Counted from the first letter of the stretch, positions 7,053 through 13,978 are shown. The stretch: 15,702 nt of DNA from SHZT01 sp945889655 (GCA_945889655.1 CAMDCH010000033.1:1-15702); one strand, 5' to 3'. Numbers and translations are program-made. The notes: generated by a model not told the origin, from the letters alone.

Positions 7053-8329
7053 GACCGGTAGAGATCCCGTCCGGGATAGTGCGCCAGCTCGCCCAGCTCC
7101 TCGGCGATCCGGAGCAGCTGGTTGTACTTGGCCAGCCGGTCCGAGCGCGATGCACTGCCGGTCTTGATCTGCCCCGCCCCGCACGCTACCGCCAGGTCCG
7201 CGATGAACGTGTCCTCGGTCTCCCCCGAGCGGTGAGAGATGATCGTGCCGTAGGCACTGTTTCGGGCCAGCTCGATGGCCTGGAGCGTTTCCGTCAGCGT
7301 ACCGATCTGGTTCACCTTGATGAGAATCGCGTTGGCGATCCCCTCGTCGATTCCGCGCGCCAGGCGCTCGACGTTGGTGACGAACAGGTCGTCTCCGACG
7401 AGCTGGATGCGGTCGCCGAGCTTTTCCGTCAGCAGGCGCCAGCCATCCCAGTCGTCCTCCGCAAGGCCGTCCTCGATCGAGACGATGGGATACTTCGCGA
7501 CCCAGTCGGCATATAGGCTCACCATCTCGTCGGCCGAGCGACGCGACTTGTCGCTCTTCTTGAAGACGTACTGGCCGTTGTCGAACAGCTCGCTGGCGGC
7601 GACGTCGAGCGCGATCGCCACGTCCTTGCCGGGCTCGTAGCCCGCATTGGCGATGGCCGACATGATCGCTTCCAGCGCCGCCTCGTTGGACGGCAGCATC
7701 GGCGCAAAGCCGCCTTCGTCGCCCACCGCGGTGGAGAGCCCCTGCTTCGAGAGCACCGACTTGAGCGAGTGGAAAACTTCCACCCCGATCCGCAGCCCGT
7801 CCCCGAAGTTGTCCGCGCCCACCGGGACCACCATGAACTCCTGGGCATCCACGTTGTTCGAGGCGTGCGCGCCACCGTTCAGGATGTTCATCAGCGGCAC
7901 GGGCAGTACGTGCGCGAGGGGAGTGCCGAGATAGCGATACAGCGGAAGCCCCAGGTCCAGGGCAGCAGCCCGCGCCGCCCCGAGCGAGACCGCGAGGATC
8001 GCATTGGCGCCCAGATTGCTCTTGTTGGGCGTGCCGTCCAGCTCGAGCATCTCGGTGTCGATGCCGATCTGGTCGGTAGCCGTCATCCCTTCGAGCCGCG
8101 GACCGATCACTTCGTTCACGTTCTTCACGGCTTCGAGGACGCCCTTGCCGCCATACCGCTTGGCGTCACCGTCCCGCAGCTCCACCGCTTCGTGCTCGCC
8201 GGTCGAGGCACCGCTGGGGACGGCAGCGCGGCCGACGATGCCGCTGGAGAGCGTGACGTCCGCTTCGACGGTGGGGTTGCCGCGGGAGTCGATGACCTCG
8301 CGGGCGTGGACTTCGATGATCGTGGTCAT
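7049..8329 (-). CDS. eno: Enolase (phosphopyruvate hydratase)
   Basis: A protein of 426 residues, normal bacterial length, converting 2-phosphoglycerate to phosphoenolpyruvate in glycolysis in the cytosol. Visible family features: ARQVIDSRGNPT-type start (AREVIDSRGNPTVEADV), SGASTGEHEAVELRDGD, LMNILNGGAHASNNVDAQEF, catalytic Glu205 in GDEGGFAP, Mg ligands Asp242, Glu286 and Asp313 (SIEDGL, GDDLF), catalytic Lys338 in LIKVNQIGT, SHRSGETEDTFIADLA (365-380) and QIKTGS with Lys389. All key residues are present. ATG 8329 gives the standard N-terminus MTTIIEVHAREV. I see no clear ribosome binding site in GCTTGCCGCCAC just upstream. The upstream gap to the acyltransferase gene is filled by a G-run repeat. 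Confidence 0.98.
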   Translation of the reverse strand: MTTIIEVHAREVIDSRGNPTVEADVTLSSGIVGRAAVPSGASTGEHEAVELRDGDAKRYGGKGVLEAVKNVNEVIGPRLEGMTATDQIGIDTEMLELDGTPNKSNLGANAILAVSLGAARAAALDLGLPLYRYLGTPLAHVLPVPLMNILNGGAHASNNVDAQEFMVVPVGADNFGDGLRIGVEVFHSLKSVLSKQGLSTAVGDEGGFAPMLPSNEAALEAIMSAIANAGYEPGKDVAIALDVAASELFDNGQYVFKKSDKSRRSADEMVSLYADWVAKYPIVSIEDGLAEDDWDGWRLLTEKLGDRIQLVGDDLFVTNVERLARGIDEGIANAILIKVNQIGTLTETLQAIELARNSAYGTIISHRSGETEDTFIADLAVACGAGQIKTGSASRSDRLAKYNQLLRIAEELGELAHYPGRDLYRS

Positions 8330-8371
8330 GTGGCGGCAAGCTAGCCCGGAGCCGGGGAGGATTCAATGCAG

Positions 8372-8502
8372 AGCGGGATTAGGGATTAGGGATCAGGGGT
8401 CCGCAAGAACGTCCTTGCGGAAGCGGGATTAGGGATCGGGGATCAGGGGTCCGCAAGAACGTCCTTCCAGCAGACCCCTAATCCCTAATCCCTGGTCCCG
8501 CT
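8372..8502. repeat. GGGATTA-type array: two 50-base direct units plus inverted copy
   Basis: Unit 1 (8372-8421) and unit 2 (8422-8466 and on) start AGCGGGATTAGGGAT and continue through GATCAGGGGTCCGCAAGAAC to GTCCTT, with a 50-base period and only a few differences. Unit 1 contains the near-palindrome CCGCAAG-AACGTC-CTTGCGG (8401-8420). A third copy is inverted at 8472-8502 (read on the minus strand AAGCGGGACCAGGGATTAGG, then GATTAGGGGTC). Each G-rich part has at least four GGG runs separated by 4-base spacers such as ATTA or ATCA. The array occupies the plsC-eno junction and includes the plsC stop codon. It could form one large hairpin or G-quadruplexes. Confidence 0.85.
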
Positions 8503-9206
8503 TCGTGTCTCAGCTTCTCGATCGCTGCCCTCGTCTCCGTCATCAACTTTTCGCGATCGTCGTAGGTCAGCCCTGCGGTCGGGATGGGATCACCGAAGTA
8601 GGCGGCCACGGGATGCGGGTTGATGTTGACCGTTCCCTTGGGGAGCAGGTCGAACGTTCCCGCGCAGTACGTCGGCACGATCGGCGCCCCCGAGGCGATG
8701 GCGAGCACGAACGGGCCCTTCTTGAACGATTGCATCTCTCCGGTGTGGCTGCGCGTTCCCTCGGGGAAGACGATCGCGCTCATGCCCCTTCGGATCGCTT
8801 CCGCCGCATCGTCATACGCGCTAAACGCCTTCTGGCGGTTCTCCCGGTCGATGAAGATGTGCCCCGCCGACTTCATGGCGTCGCCGAGGATCGGGATCTT
8901 CGCCAGCTCTTTCTTGGAGACGAAACGAACCTGGGTGGGAAGGAGACCGGCCAGGAGAAAGATGTCGAACCACGACTGGTGATTCGACACGTAGACGACC
9001 GCCGTCGAAGGCACCTTCTCGTAGCCCACCAGCCGCGCCTCGACCCCCGCGGCCCAGAGCATTCCCCTGGACCAGCGTCGAGTGATTTCGTCGTAGACCC
9101 CGCCCGGTGTGTTCGGGATCCGGAGCAGGCCTGCGATCACCGCCTTGGTTGCGTACCAGAGAGTGATGAAGAACAGATTGAGGATGAACCAGAGGGTACG
9201 GATCAA
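8478..9206 (-). CDS. plsC: 1-acylglycerol-3-phosphate O-acyltransferase (PlsC-like)
   Basis: A protein of 242 residues that would transfer an acyl group to lysophosphatidic acid to make phosphatidic acid at the inner membrane. It has an N-terminal hydrophobic helix (LWFILNLFFITLWYATKAVIAGLL is the region, residues 5-28), the catalytic NHQSWFD (75-81; His76, Asp81), the acceptor-binding FPEGTR (147-152) and a PIVPTY strand (175-180), in the usual order and spacing. Start is TTG 9206, directly after the G-run array; no Shine-Dalgarno is visible, so the start is less certain than the function. The last residues, GPGIRD and the TAG stop, are encoded by the GGGATTA-type repeat, so the native C-terminus may have been changed by repeat insertion. 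Acyl or head-group specificity cannot be told from sequence alone. Confidence 0.9.
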   Translation of the reverse strand: MIRTLWFILNLFFITLWYATKAVIAGLLRIPNTPGGVYDEITRRWSRGMLWAAGVEARLVGYEKVPSTAVVYVSNHQSWFDIFLLAGLLPTQVRFVSKKELAKIPILGDAMKSAGHIFIDRENRQKAFSAYDDAAEAIRRGMSAIVFPEGTRSHTGEMQSFKKGPFVLAIASGAPIVPTYCAGTFDLLPKGTVNINPHPVAAYFGDPIPTAGLTYDDREKLMTETRAAIEKLRHEAGPGIRD

Positions 9207-9236
9207 GACGGGCGGACGGGCAGACGGGCGGACGGG
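9207..9236. repeat. GGACGGGC array at the thiL-plsC junction
   Basis: Plus strand: GACGGGC followed by GGACGGGC, AGACGGGC and GGACGGGC variants, an 8-base period. It fills the whole 30-base gap between the thiL stop (9239-9237) and the plsC TTG start (9206). An inverted copy lies inside thiL at 9431-9462. Four GGG runs with 5-base spacers fit a G-quadruplex motif on the plus strand. Confidence 0.8.
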
Positions 9237-10175
9237 CTAGAAATGACTGAAGGCACCGGGCACCTGGATGGTTTGACCATTCCGAATGATACGCACCCCG
9301 GCGCCCGCACTAGCGGCACCAATTCTGGTTAATGGAATTCCGAACTTCGATTCGAATTCCGTGGCCATGTCCTGACGCAGGGTGGAGGGGAGTGCAACAA
9401 GCAATTCGTACTCCTCTCCACTCGTCAGCGCGCCCGTCTGCCCGTCCGCCCGTCCGCCCGTCGGCACCTTCTCCACCTCGATCTCACATCGCACACCCGA
9501 CGCCGCCGCCAGGTGAGAGACATCCCCTGACAGTCCGTCGGAGAGATCGATCATCGCCGTCGCGCCGCGATCGCGGAGCCATTTCGCTTCGGCGACACGC
9601 GCCACGGGGTGCGCGAACCGTTCCCGCGCTGAAGCCTCAGGCTCCTCGTTGCGAACCCACGCTGCCAATGCTGCGGCCGGTCCCCCAAGCACGCCCGTCA
9701 CCCACAACCCGTCACCCGCCACCGCACCCTTTCGCAGGACGGGCTCGCCTTCCATCCGGCCCACCACCGCCACGTCCACGACGATCTTCTCGCTGCGCGT
9801 GAGATCCCCGCCCCACACCGTCGCGCCCGCCGCATCCGCCGCCGCGCCTGCCCCCGCCATCAGCTCCGCCGCGGCATCCTCGGGCAGCTCTGGCGAAAGA
9901 CCCACGCTCACGAGAATCCCCGCGGGCGTGGCGGCCACGGCCGCGAGATCGGACAGTGCCGCCGTCGCGGCCCGCCACCCGATCTCCTCGAGACTCAGCC
10001 AGCCACGACGGAAGTGCACGCCTTCGAGAGAGAGATCACTGGAGAGGGCAAGGCACTCGGTACCGACCTGCACGATCGCGCAGTCGTCGCCGATGCCGTG
10101 TGCCGTGCTCCCGAGTCGGTGGAGAATGGCGCGGATGCGGTCGAACTCCGGGCCTGGACCGAGAGTTTGGTTCAC
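9237..10175 (-). CDS. thiL: Thiamine-monophosphate kinase
   Basis: A protein of 312 residues that phosphorylates thiamine monophosphate to thiamine diphosphate, the last step of the cofactor pathway. Family motifs in order: GIGDDC (27-32), SDLSLEGVHF (46-55), ALSDLAAVAATP, WGGDLT (121-126), GDGLWVTGVLGG (about 154-165), DLSDGLSGD (210-218) and GEEYELL (253-259). Acidic Mg-ATP ligands are all present. GTG 10175, 19 bases after the previous stop, starts the product just ahead of the usual FDRIRAIL helix; the open frame extends to 10238 but overlaps the upstream gene. No strong ribosome binding site is seen. Residues 238-248 (PTGGRADGQTG) are encoded by a GGACGGGC array and look like an in-frame insertion in a surface linker. 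Confidence 0.95.
   Translation of the reverse strand: MNQTLGPGPEFDRIRAILHRLGSTAHGIGDDCAIVQVGTECLALSSDLSLEGVHFRRGWLSLEEIGWRAATAALSDLAAVAATPAGILVSVGLSPELPEDAAAELMAGAGAAADAAGATVWGGDLTRSEKIVVDVAVVGRMEGEPVLRKGAVAGDGLWVTGVLGGPAAALAAWVRNEEPEASARERFAHPVARVAEAKWLRDRGATAMIDLSDGLSGDVSHLAAASGVRCEIEVEKVPTGGRADGQTGALTSGEEYELLVALPSTLRQDMATEFESKFGIPLTRIGAASAGAGVRIIRNGQTIQVPGAFSHF
9431..9462. repeat. GGACGGGC array inside thiL coding sequence
   Basis: On the minus strand the array reads GACGGGC, GGACGGGC, GGACGGGC, AGACGGGC, the inverted counterpart of the one at 9207-9236, with about 194 bases between them. It is translated in frame as PTGGRADGQTG immediately before the conserved GEEYELL motif of ThiL. Keeping the frame needs a net length divisible by three. 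Confidence 0.75.
9693..9723. repeat. GGGTGAC-type heptad stretch inside thiL
   Basis: On the minus strand the sequence reads GGTGGC, GGGTGAC, GGGTTGT, GGGTGAC, GGGC with a strict 7-base period. Seventeen bases (9707-9723) match 13286-13302 exactly when one is reversed. It encodes VAGDGLWVTG, which is a conserved ThiL motif, so this may be coincidence of codon choice and not an inserted repeat. Confidence 0.4.
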
Positions 10176-10194
10176 AGAAGCGGTTGCCGGTTGT

Positions 10195-11751
10195 TCATTG
10201 TTCCAGCGCTCGCCGGACGTATCGCACCAATCCACCATCCGTCGCCAGCCACACGAACGACCCCGACGGCACGATGCGGTTCACCGGGCCGGGCGTGTCC
10301 TCGGGCATCGTGAATCCCTGGAAGCTGTGCCCCTCGAACGCGAAAAAGCCGAACCCCCGCGTTCCCCCGATCCACGCCCCTCCACGATCCATCGTGACCG
10401 TCCTGATCTCGCCCAGCTCCGGCAGCGGCCGTTCCACCACCCACGTCCCCCGCCCGCCTTTCCAGGCGATCCGGTCGGACGTGGCTGCTACGGTCGTGTC
10501 GATCAGCCGCGAGACGGAAACGACGGGGCGGCTCAGTGCCGGCTCCGCCGAGACGTCGTCGGGAATGACGAGCTCGTTCTGTCCGGCGACCGCGAGCCGC
10601 AGGCCGCGCGATGTCCCCACCCACGCGGAATCGCGGAACGGGGCGACCGCATAGATCGCCTGTCCCAGCGCTCCCACCGTGGCCACTGGCGGCTCGCGGA
10701 AAATGCCGAGGCCCTTGTCCGTGCCGACCCACGTGCCGGCGCTGCCGTTGGCGAGTGCGAACGTGCGGTCGCCGGGGAGCCCGTTGGTCACGTCGATCGT
10801 GCGCCAGGCGCCCCCCATCTCGAACCGGATCAAGCCATGCTCGGTGGCGGCGAAGAGGTCGAAGCCGCGCACCAGCATGTCACGCACTTCCTGGAACCGC
10901 GGGGACGTGGCACTCCCCTCCTCGTACCTGATGCTCAGGTCCTCGGCGACCCTCGCGAAGATCGAAGGCGTATTGGCGTCGCCGTTGGTCCCGATCCAGA
11001 CACCGCCGGGCACCGGCACCGCGGTCCCGATCGACGCGTGCCTGAGCCCGAACGACAGGGACTCGAGCCGCGCCGAGAGTCCATCGTACCGGTACAGGCC
11101 AAGACCATCCGTCCCGAAATACGCTTCGCTCTCGCCGGTGACGCCCGCGGCCGCGGTGAACGCGTACCGCCGCATCCGCCGGTCGAGGAGCGTGGTCGGG
11201 GCCATGGCCTGGACCTGCGCATATCGCTGCAGGACGTCGTCGAGTGTCTGCCGGCGCACGCGCCGCGCGACCGGCGGCAGGCTCATCCCGGGCATCGTGA
11301 GCAGCCCGCCCCTCGGCAGGAGCTCCCATGCGCCGCGCATGTAGACGAAGAGGCCCTGGATCGGGTCGTCGCGGTCGAACATGATGTCGCTTACCGGGCC
11401 GAGCTGGACGACGTCCACCTGCCTGAGCTGCGGCTGGAAATGGACCACGCCGTTCTCTGTCGCCAGCCAGAGCGATTCGTCCGCGGGATCCACCAGTGCC
11501 GCGCTGACCGCGACATCCGGCATGCCGTCGATATGGGTCATCGGCTGCTCCCAGCGATTGAACCGCCGGTCGAACGAAATCACCCCACCCGTGGTGACGG
11601 CGTACACCATGCTCCGGCCCGCGGCCACTGCGGTCACGTGCGAGAAATCGGTGATGACCACGCGGTCGCCGGGACGCCACCGCTGCGCCAGGGCCGGCGC
11701 CGCCCCGAGCATCAACGCGGCGGGCACGACGACCAATCGAAGGAGTTTCAT
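10195..11751 (-). CDS. Secreted Reg_prop-type beta-propeller protein
   Basis: A protein of 518 residues with a signal peptide (KLLRLVVVPAALMLGAAPALA, residues 2-22) and many short propeller blades of the two-component-regulator-propeller type: ESLWLATENGVVHF, GGVWIGTNGD, FDLFAATEHGLIRFEMGG, AGTWVGTDKGLGIF, SAWVGTSRGLRLA, GAWIGGTRGFGFFAF and VWLATDGGLVRYV. It ends right after the last blade, with no membrane anchor, kinase or DNA-binding domain, so it is the sensor-like propeller alone. ATG 11751 overlaps the upstream stop (ATGA), and the signal peptide fixes the start. A periplasmic protein lying between a cofactor-repair enzyme and thiL is unexpected. I cannot say what it binds. The overlap suggests co-translation with its neighbours rather than a late insertion. 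Confidence 0.82.
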   Translation of the reverse strand: MKLLRLVVVPAALMLGAAPALAQRWRPGDRVVITDFSHVTAVAAGRSMVYAVTTGGVISFDRRFNRWEQPMTHIDGMPDVAVSAALVDPADESLWLATENGVVHFQPQLRQVDVVQLGPVSDIMFDRDDPIQGLFVYMRGAWELLPRGGLLTMPGMSLPPVARRVRRQTLDDVLQRYAQVQAMAPTTLLDRRMRRYAFTAAAGVTGESEAYFGTDGLGLYRYDGLSARLESLSFGLRHASIGTAVPVPGGVWIGTNGDANTPSIFARVAEDLSIRYEEGSATSPRFQEVRDMLVRGFDLFAATEHGLIRFEMGGAWRTIDVTNGLPGDRTFALANGSAGTWVGTDKGLGIFREPPVATVGALGQAIYAVAPFRDSAWVGTSRGLRLAVAGQNELVIPDDVSAEPALSRPVVSVSRLIDTTVAATSDRIAWKGGRGTWVVERPLPELGEIRTVTMDRGGAWIGGTRGFGFFAFEGHSFQGFTMPEDTPGPVNRIVPSGSFVWLATDGGLVRYVRRALEQ

Positions 11752-13268
11752 GCGAGGAGCGGCAGGTCCAGCTCGACGAGCACGGGGGGATCAATCGGTG
11801 CCGACGGGGATGACCACCGTTTCCACACCGCGGGCAACGCCGCGACAACGTCGCTCGGCCGGGCCGCCCGCGCCGAATGCACGGCGCTCGCCAGCTCCGC
11901 CGCGCATCCCAGCGCGTGGGCGCCCAGGGCAGCCGCCTGGGACGCTTCGACCCCGCGGGCCAGGAACGCTCCGATCAATCCTGACAGCACGTCTCCACTC
12001 CCGCCGGTCGCCAGCGCCGGCGTGCCCGAGGCCGAGACGAAGCTCCCTTCGCCGGACGCGATGATCGTCGGCACTCCCTTGAGAAGAATGGTGGCGCCCG
12101 CGGCCCTGGAGGCGGCGGTCGCGGCGGCGAACCGGTCGGCATCACCCGCGAGCGCGGGAAAGGCGGCCTTGAATTCCCCGGCATGCGGCGTCGCCACGCG
12201 CGGCCCCGACTTCACACCCCAGCTCGTGGGCCCGCCGTGCAATGCATCGGCATCCACCACCGACGGCTTCGCCGCGGACTCCAGCACGCCATTGATGAAC
12301 CGCAGTCGTTCGGGTGACCGGCCCCGTCCCGGCCCGGCGACCACGGCGTCCGCCCATTCGATGGCCGCAAGCAGCTCCGCGTCGGGATTCGCCTTGAGCG
12401 ACGTCACCACCGTGAGGGCGTCTGGTAATGATTCCTGTGCAGCGCGAACCGTGGGCTCAGCCGCCGCCAGCTTCACCATCCCCGCGCCCGCCGCGAGCGC
12501 CGCGCGAGCAGCGTGGATCGCCGCCCCGGCCATGCCGTCGTCTCCACCAACCACCAGCACCTTCCCGCGGTCGCCCTTGTGCATCGACACGTGAAATGGC
12601 GGGAGCGTCGCAGAAGCCCATGCGTCCGTTACGAGATGGGGCCAGTCATCATCGGCCTGCGGGAAGCCGATATCGATCACCACGATCTTCCCGCACCAGT
12701 CGCGCGATACCAGGTGCCCTCGGCGGGGACCGCCGAACGTGACCGTGACCTTGGCCCGCACGGGTCCGTGCGCTTCGCCTGACGAGAGATCAAGACCCGT
12801 AGGACCATCGACTGCGACGACCGGGACACCGTGGGTCGCGATGCGCTCCGCCAGCTTCCCCACCGTCCCGCGCGGCGCGCCGCGCGCGCCGGTGCCGAGC
12901 AGCGAGTCAACCACCACCCCCGCCGCGGGCCAGGCGCCTTCGGGGTCGAGTCGCTCAACCCCGCTCGAGAGTGCCAGCGCACGGTTCGCCGCGCAGTCTT
13001 CCGAGCGTTTTCCGCCGGTTTCCGCCGCGAGAACCCGCACGCCGAGCGCATGCAGCGCACGGGCAATCACCCAGCCGTCTCCACCGTTGTTGCCGGGTCC
13101 CGCAACAACGATCACCCCCTGGCTGAGCACCGGTCCAAACTCACGGGCCAGGACGCGCACGATCCCCCGCCCCGCGGATTCCATCATGACTCGACCGGGA
13201 ATGCGGCCGAACGTCCGGGCGCGTTCGTCCCAGGCGGCGGCTTGATCTGCGGAAAGGACGGGGATCAC
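11748..13268 (-). CDS. nnrD: Bifunctional NAD(P)H-hydrate epimerase/dehydratase
   Basis: A protein of 506 residues that repairs damaged NADHX and NADPHX. The N-terminal half is a YjeF_N epimerase: LSADQAAAWDERA start, GPGNNGGDGWVIAR (GNNGGDG at 59-65), DSLLGTGARG, VDGPTGLD (153-160). The C-terminal half is the ribokinase-like dehydratase: HKGDRGKVLVVGG (from 230), GMAGAAIHAARAALAAGAGM, AGPGRGR, VVDADAL, TPHAGEF, LLKGVPTIIA and the catalytic GGSGDVLSG (422-430). Both halves look complete. GTG 13268 was chosen because the product then starts VIPVLSADQ; the open frame runs on to 13328, but that piece is translated from a G-run repeat. No ribosome binding site is visible. It is coupled to the downstream propeller gene by an ATGA overlap. 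Confidence 0.95.
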   Translation of the reverse strand: MIPVLSADQAAAWDERARTFGRIPGRVMMESAGRGIVRVLAREFGPVLSQGVIVVAGPGNNGGDGWVIARALHALGVRVLAAETGGKRSEDCAANRALALSSGVERLDPEGAWPAAGVVVDSLLGTGARGAPRGTVGKLAERIATHGVPVVAVDGPTGLDLSSGEAHGPVRAKVTVTFGGPRRGHLVSRDWCGKIVVIDIGFPQADDDWPHLVTDAWASATLPPFHVSMHKGDRGKVLVVGGDDGMAGAAIHAARAALAAGAGMVKLAAAEPTVRAAQESLPDALTVVTSLKANPDAELLAAIEWADAVVAGPGRGRSPERLRFINGVLESAAKPSVVDADALHGGPTSWGVKSGPRVATPHAGEFKAAFPALAGDADRFAAATAASRAAGATILLKGVPTIIASGEGSFVSASGTPALATGGSGDVLSGLIGAFLARGVEASQAAALGAHALGCAAELASAVHSARAARPSDVVAALPAVWKRWSSPSAPIDPPVLVELDLPLLA

Positions 13269-13277
13269 GACAGGATA

Positions 13278-13346
13278 GGGTTGCGGGTGGCGGGTGACGG
13301 GTGGCGGGCAAATGCATCCACAACCCACAACCCGTAACCCGTAACC
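13278..13346. repeat. Inverted pair of GGGTNNC heptad arrays
   Basis: Plus strand: a G-rich array (13278-13309) with units GGGTTGC, GGGTGGC, GGGTGAC, GGGTGGC, then an ATGCAT centre (13312-13317), then a C-rich array (13319-13346) whose minus-strand units are GGGTTAC, GGGTTAC and GGGTTGT. The two arrays are imperfect inverses and would form a long hairpin just upstream of the nnrD-type gene and just after the zinc-ribbon stop (13352-13350). Each side has at least four closely spaced runs of G. Confidence 0.8.
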
Positions 13347-13349
13347 GCG

Positions 13350-13544
13350 TTACTTGAAGCTCTGCCCGATCGCCCTTCCGAGCGAGATCTCGCCGTTGTC
13401 AATGCGAAGATTGAATCCACAGTCGGGATTGGTGCAGACCCACGCCTTGTAGGTGATTGGGGCGCCTTCGCGCCCGTAGTCCGACAGAGGAATAAGCACA
13501 CCGCGACTGCATTTCTGACAGGATGGCCACTGCATCGTTTCCAT
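13350..13544 (-). CDS. Small zinc-ribbon protein, unknown function
   Basis: A protein of 64 residues with two cysteine knuckles, C9-x2-C12 (PSCQKCSRG) and C37-x4-C42 (WVCTNPDCGF), as expected for a structural zinc ribbon. Between them lies a conserved-looking stretch VLIPLSDYGREGAPITYKAW, and the tail is NLRIDNGEISLGRAIGQSF. Start ATG 13544 is well supported by GGGGGGAG 6 bases upstream; the open frame runs further to 13616 but through repeat sequence. Neighbours are the Minf_1886-family gene upstream and nnrD downstream, all on the same strand. Small proteins of this kind may bind RNA, ribosomes or a larger partner enzyme. I recognise no named family and assign no function beyond zinc binding, which is inferred from the cysteines. 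Confidence 0.8.
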   Translation of the reverse strand: METMQWPSCQKCSRGVLIPLSDYGREGAPITYKAWVCTNPDCGFNLRIDNGEISLGRAIGQSFK

Positions 13545-13558
13545 AGTTAACTCCCCCC

Positions 13559-13589
13559 ACCCGCCTACCCGCCTACCCGTTACCCGCCC
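13559..13589. repeat. GGCGGGTA array at the junction upstream of the zinc-ribbon gene
   Basis: On the minus strand the sequence reads GGGCGGGTAACGGGTA then GGCGGGTA and GGCGGGTG, an 8-base period. It contains the TAA stop of the Minf_1886-family gene (13582-13580) and runs into the GGGGGGAG ribosome binding site of the zinc-ribbon gene. At least four GGG runs are present. Confidence 0.7.
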
Positions 13590-13978
13590 ACCGTCACCTT
13601 TTTTACCCCGGCCCACGGATAGTTTCCCTCGAAGGTCTGCTCGAAATCGAACACTTCGACGAAATCTTCCATCTGGTCGGACGGCTGGCGGATCAGCAAC
13701 CCCACCTCGATCAGCACGAACACGATCTTCCCGAAGTCAGCCGTGCCGTTGATACCCCAGTGGGCCAGGACCGTGCGGGAGGTGAGGCCGAACTGCTCGA
13801 GGGCAAAATCCTTGCAGGCCACGGACAGCTCCGTCCCGCTGATATGGCCGCGGACGGGGAGCTGCTGCTGCCGGTATTCCAGGGCAGAGAGGACGAACAG
13901 GTACGCGCGCTCGTGAAAACAGCCGTCGAGCGCGCGAATCCGCTCCATTACCTCTTCGGAGAACTGAAGCTCGTTCAC
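13580..13978 (-). CDS. Minf_1886-family conserved protein
   Basis: A protein of 132 residues. The order RAYLFVLSALEYRQQQL, then RGHISGTELSVACKDFALEQ, FGLTSRTVLAHWGI, DFGKIVFVLIEVGLL and DFVEVFDFEQTF fits the Minf_1886 family, a conserved protein of unknown function best known from Verrucomicrobia and Planctomycetes. It is all-alpha in appearance and cytosolic, with no known catalytic motif. I chose GTG 13978, giving VNELQFSEEVMERI; a TTG at 14014 would add 12 residues and leave 9 bases after the glyA stop. Neither has a good ribosome binding site. Its last codons (VGG and stop) lie in a G-run array. Close placement after glyA suggests co-transcription; the family assignment is from memory of its consensus. 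Confidence 0.8.
   Translation of the reverse strand: MNELQFSEEVMERIRALDGCFHERAYLFVLSALEYRQQQLPVRGHISGTELSVACKDFALEQFGLTSRTVLAHWGINGTADFGKIVFVLIEVGLLIRQPSDQMEDFVEVFDFEQTFEGNYPWAGVKKVTVGG

Noticed and set aside
8373..8398. Telomere-like GGGATTA repeats suggesting a replicon end
   Set aside because: The array is interstitial between two intact housekeeping genes and has an inverted copy beside it; nothing else suggests a linear end.
8372..8502. Possible CRISPR array
   Set aside because: There are only two direct units with a 50-base period, no unique spacers between equal repeats, and no cas genes nearby.
10176..10194. TPP riboswitch or promoter upstream of thiL
   Set aside because: The gap is 19 bases and the gene lies inside a packed cluster; there is no room for a THI-box.
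9649..12594. 981-codon plus-strand open frame opposite thiL, the propeller and nnrD
   Set aside because: It has no recognisable motifs, low-complexity Arg/Pro/Ser composition, and spans three well-supported minus-strand genes.
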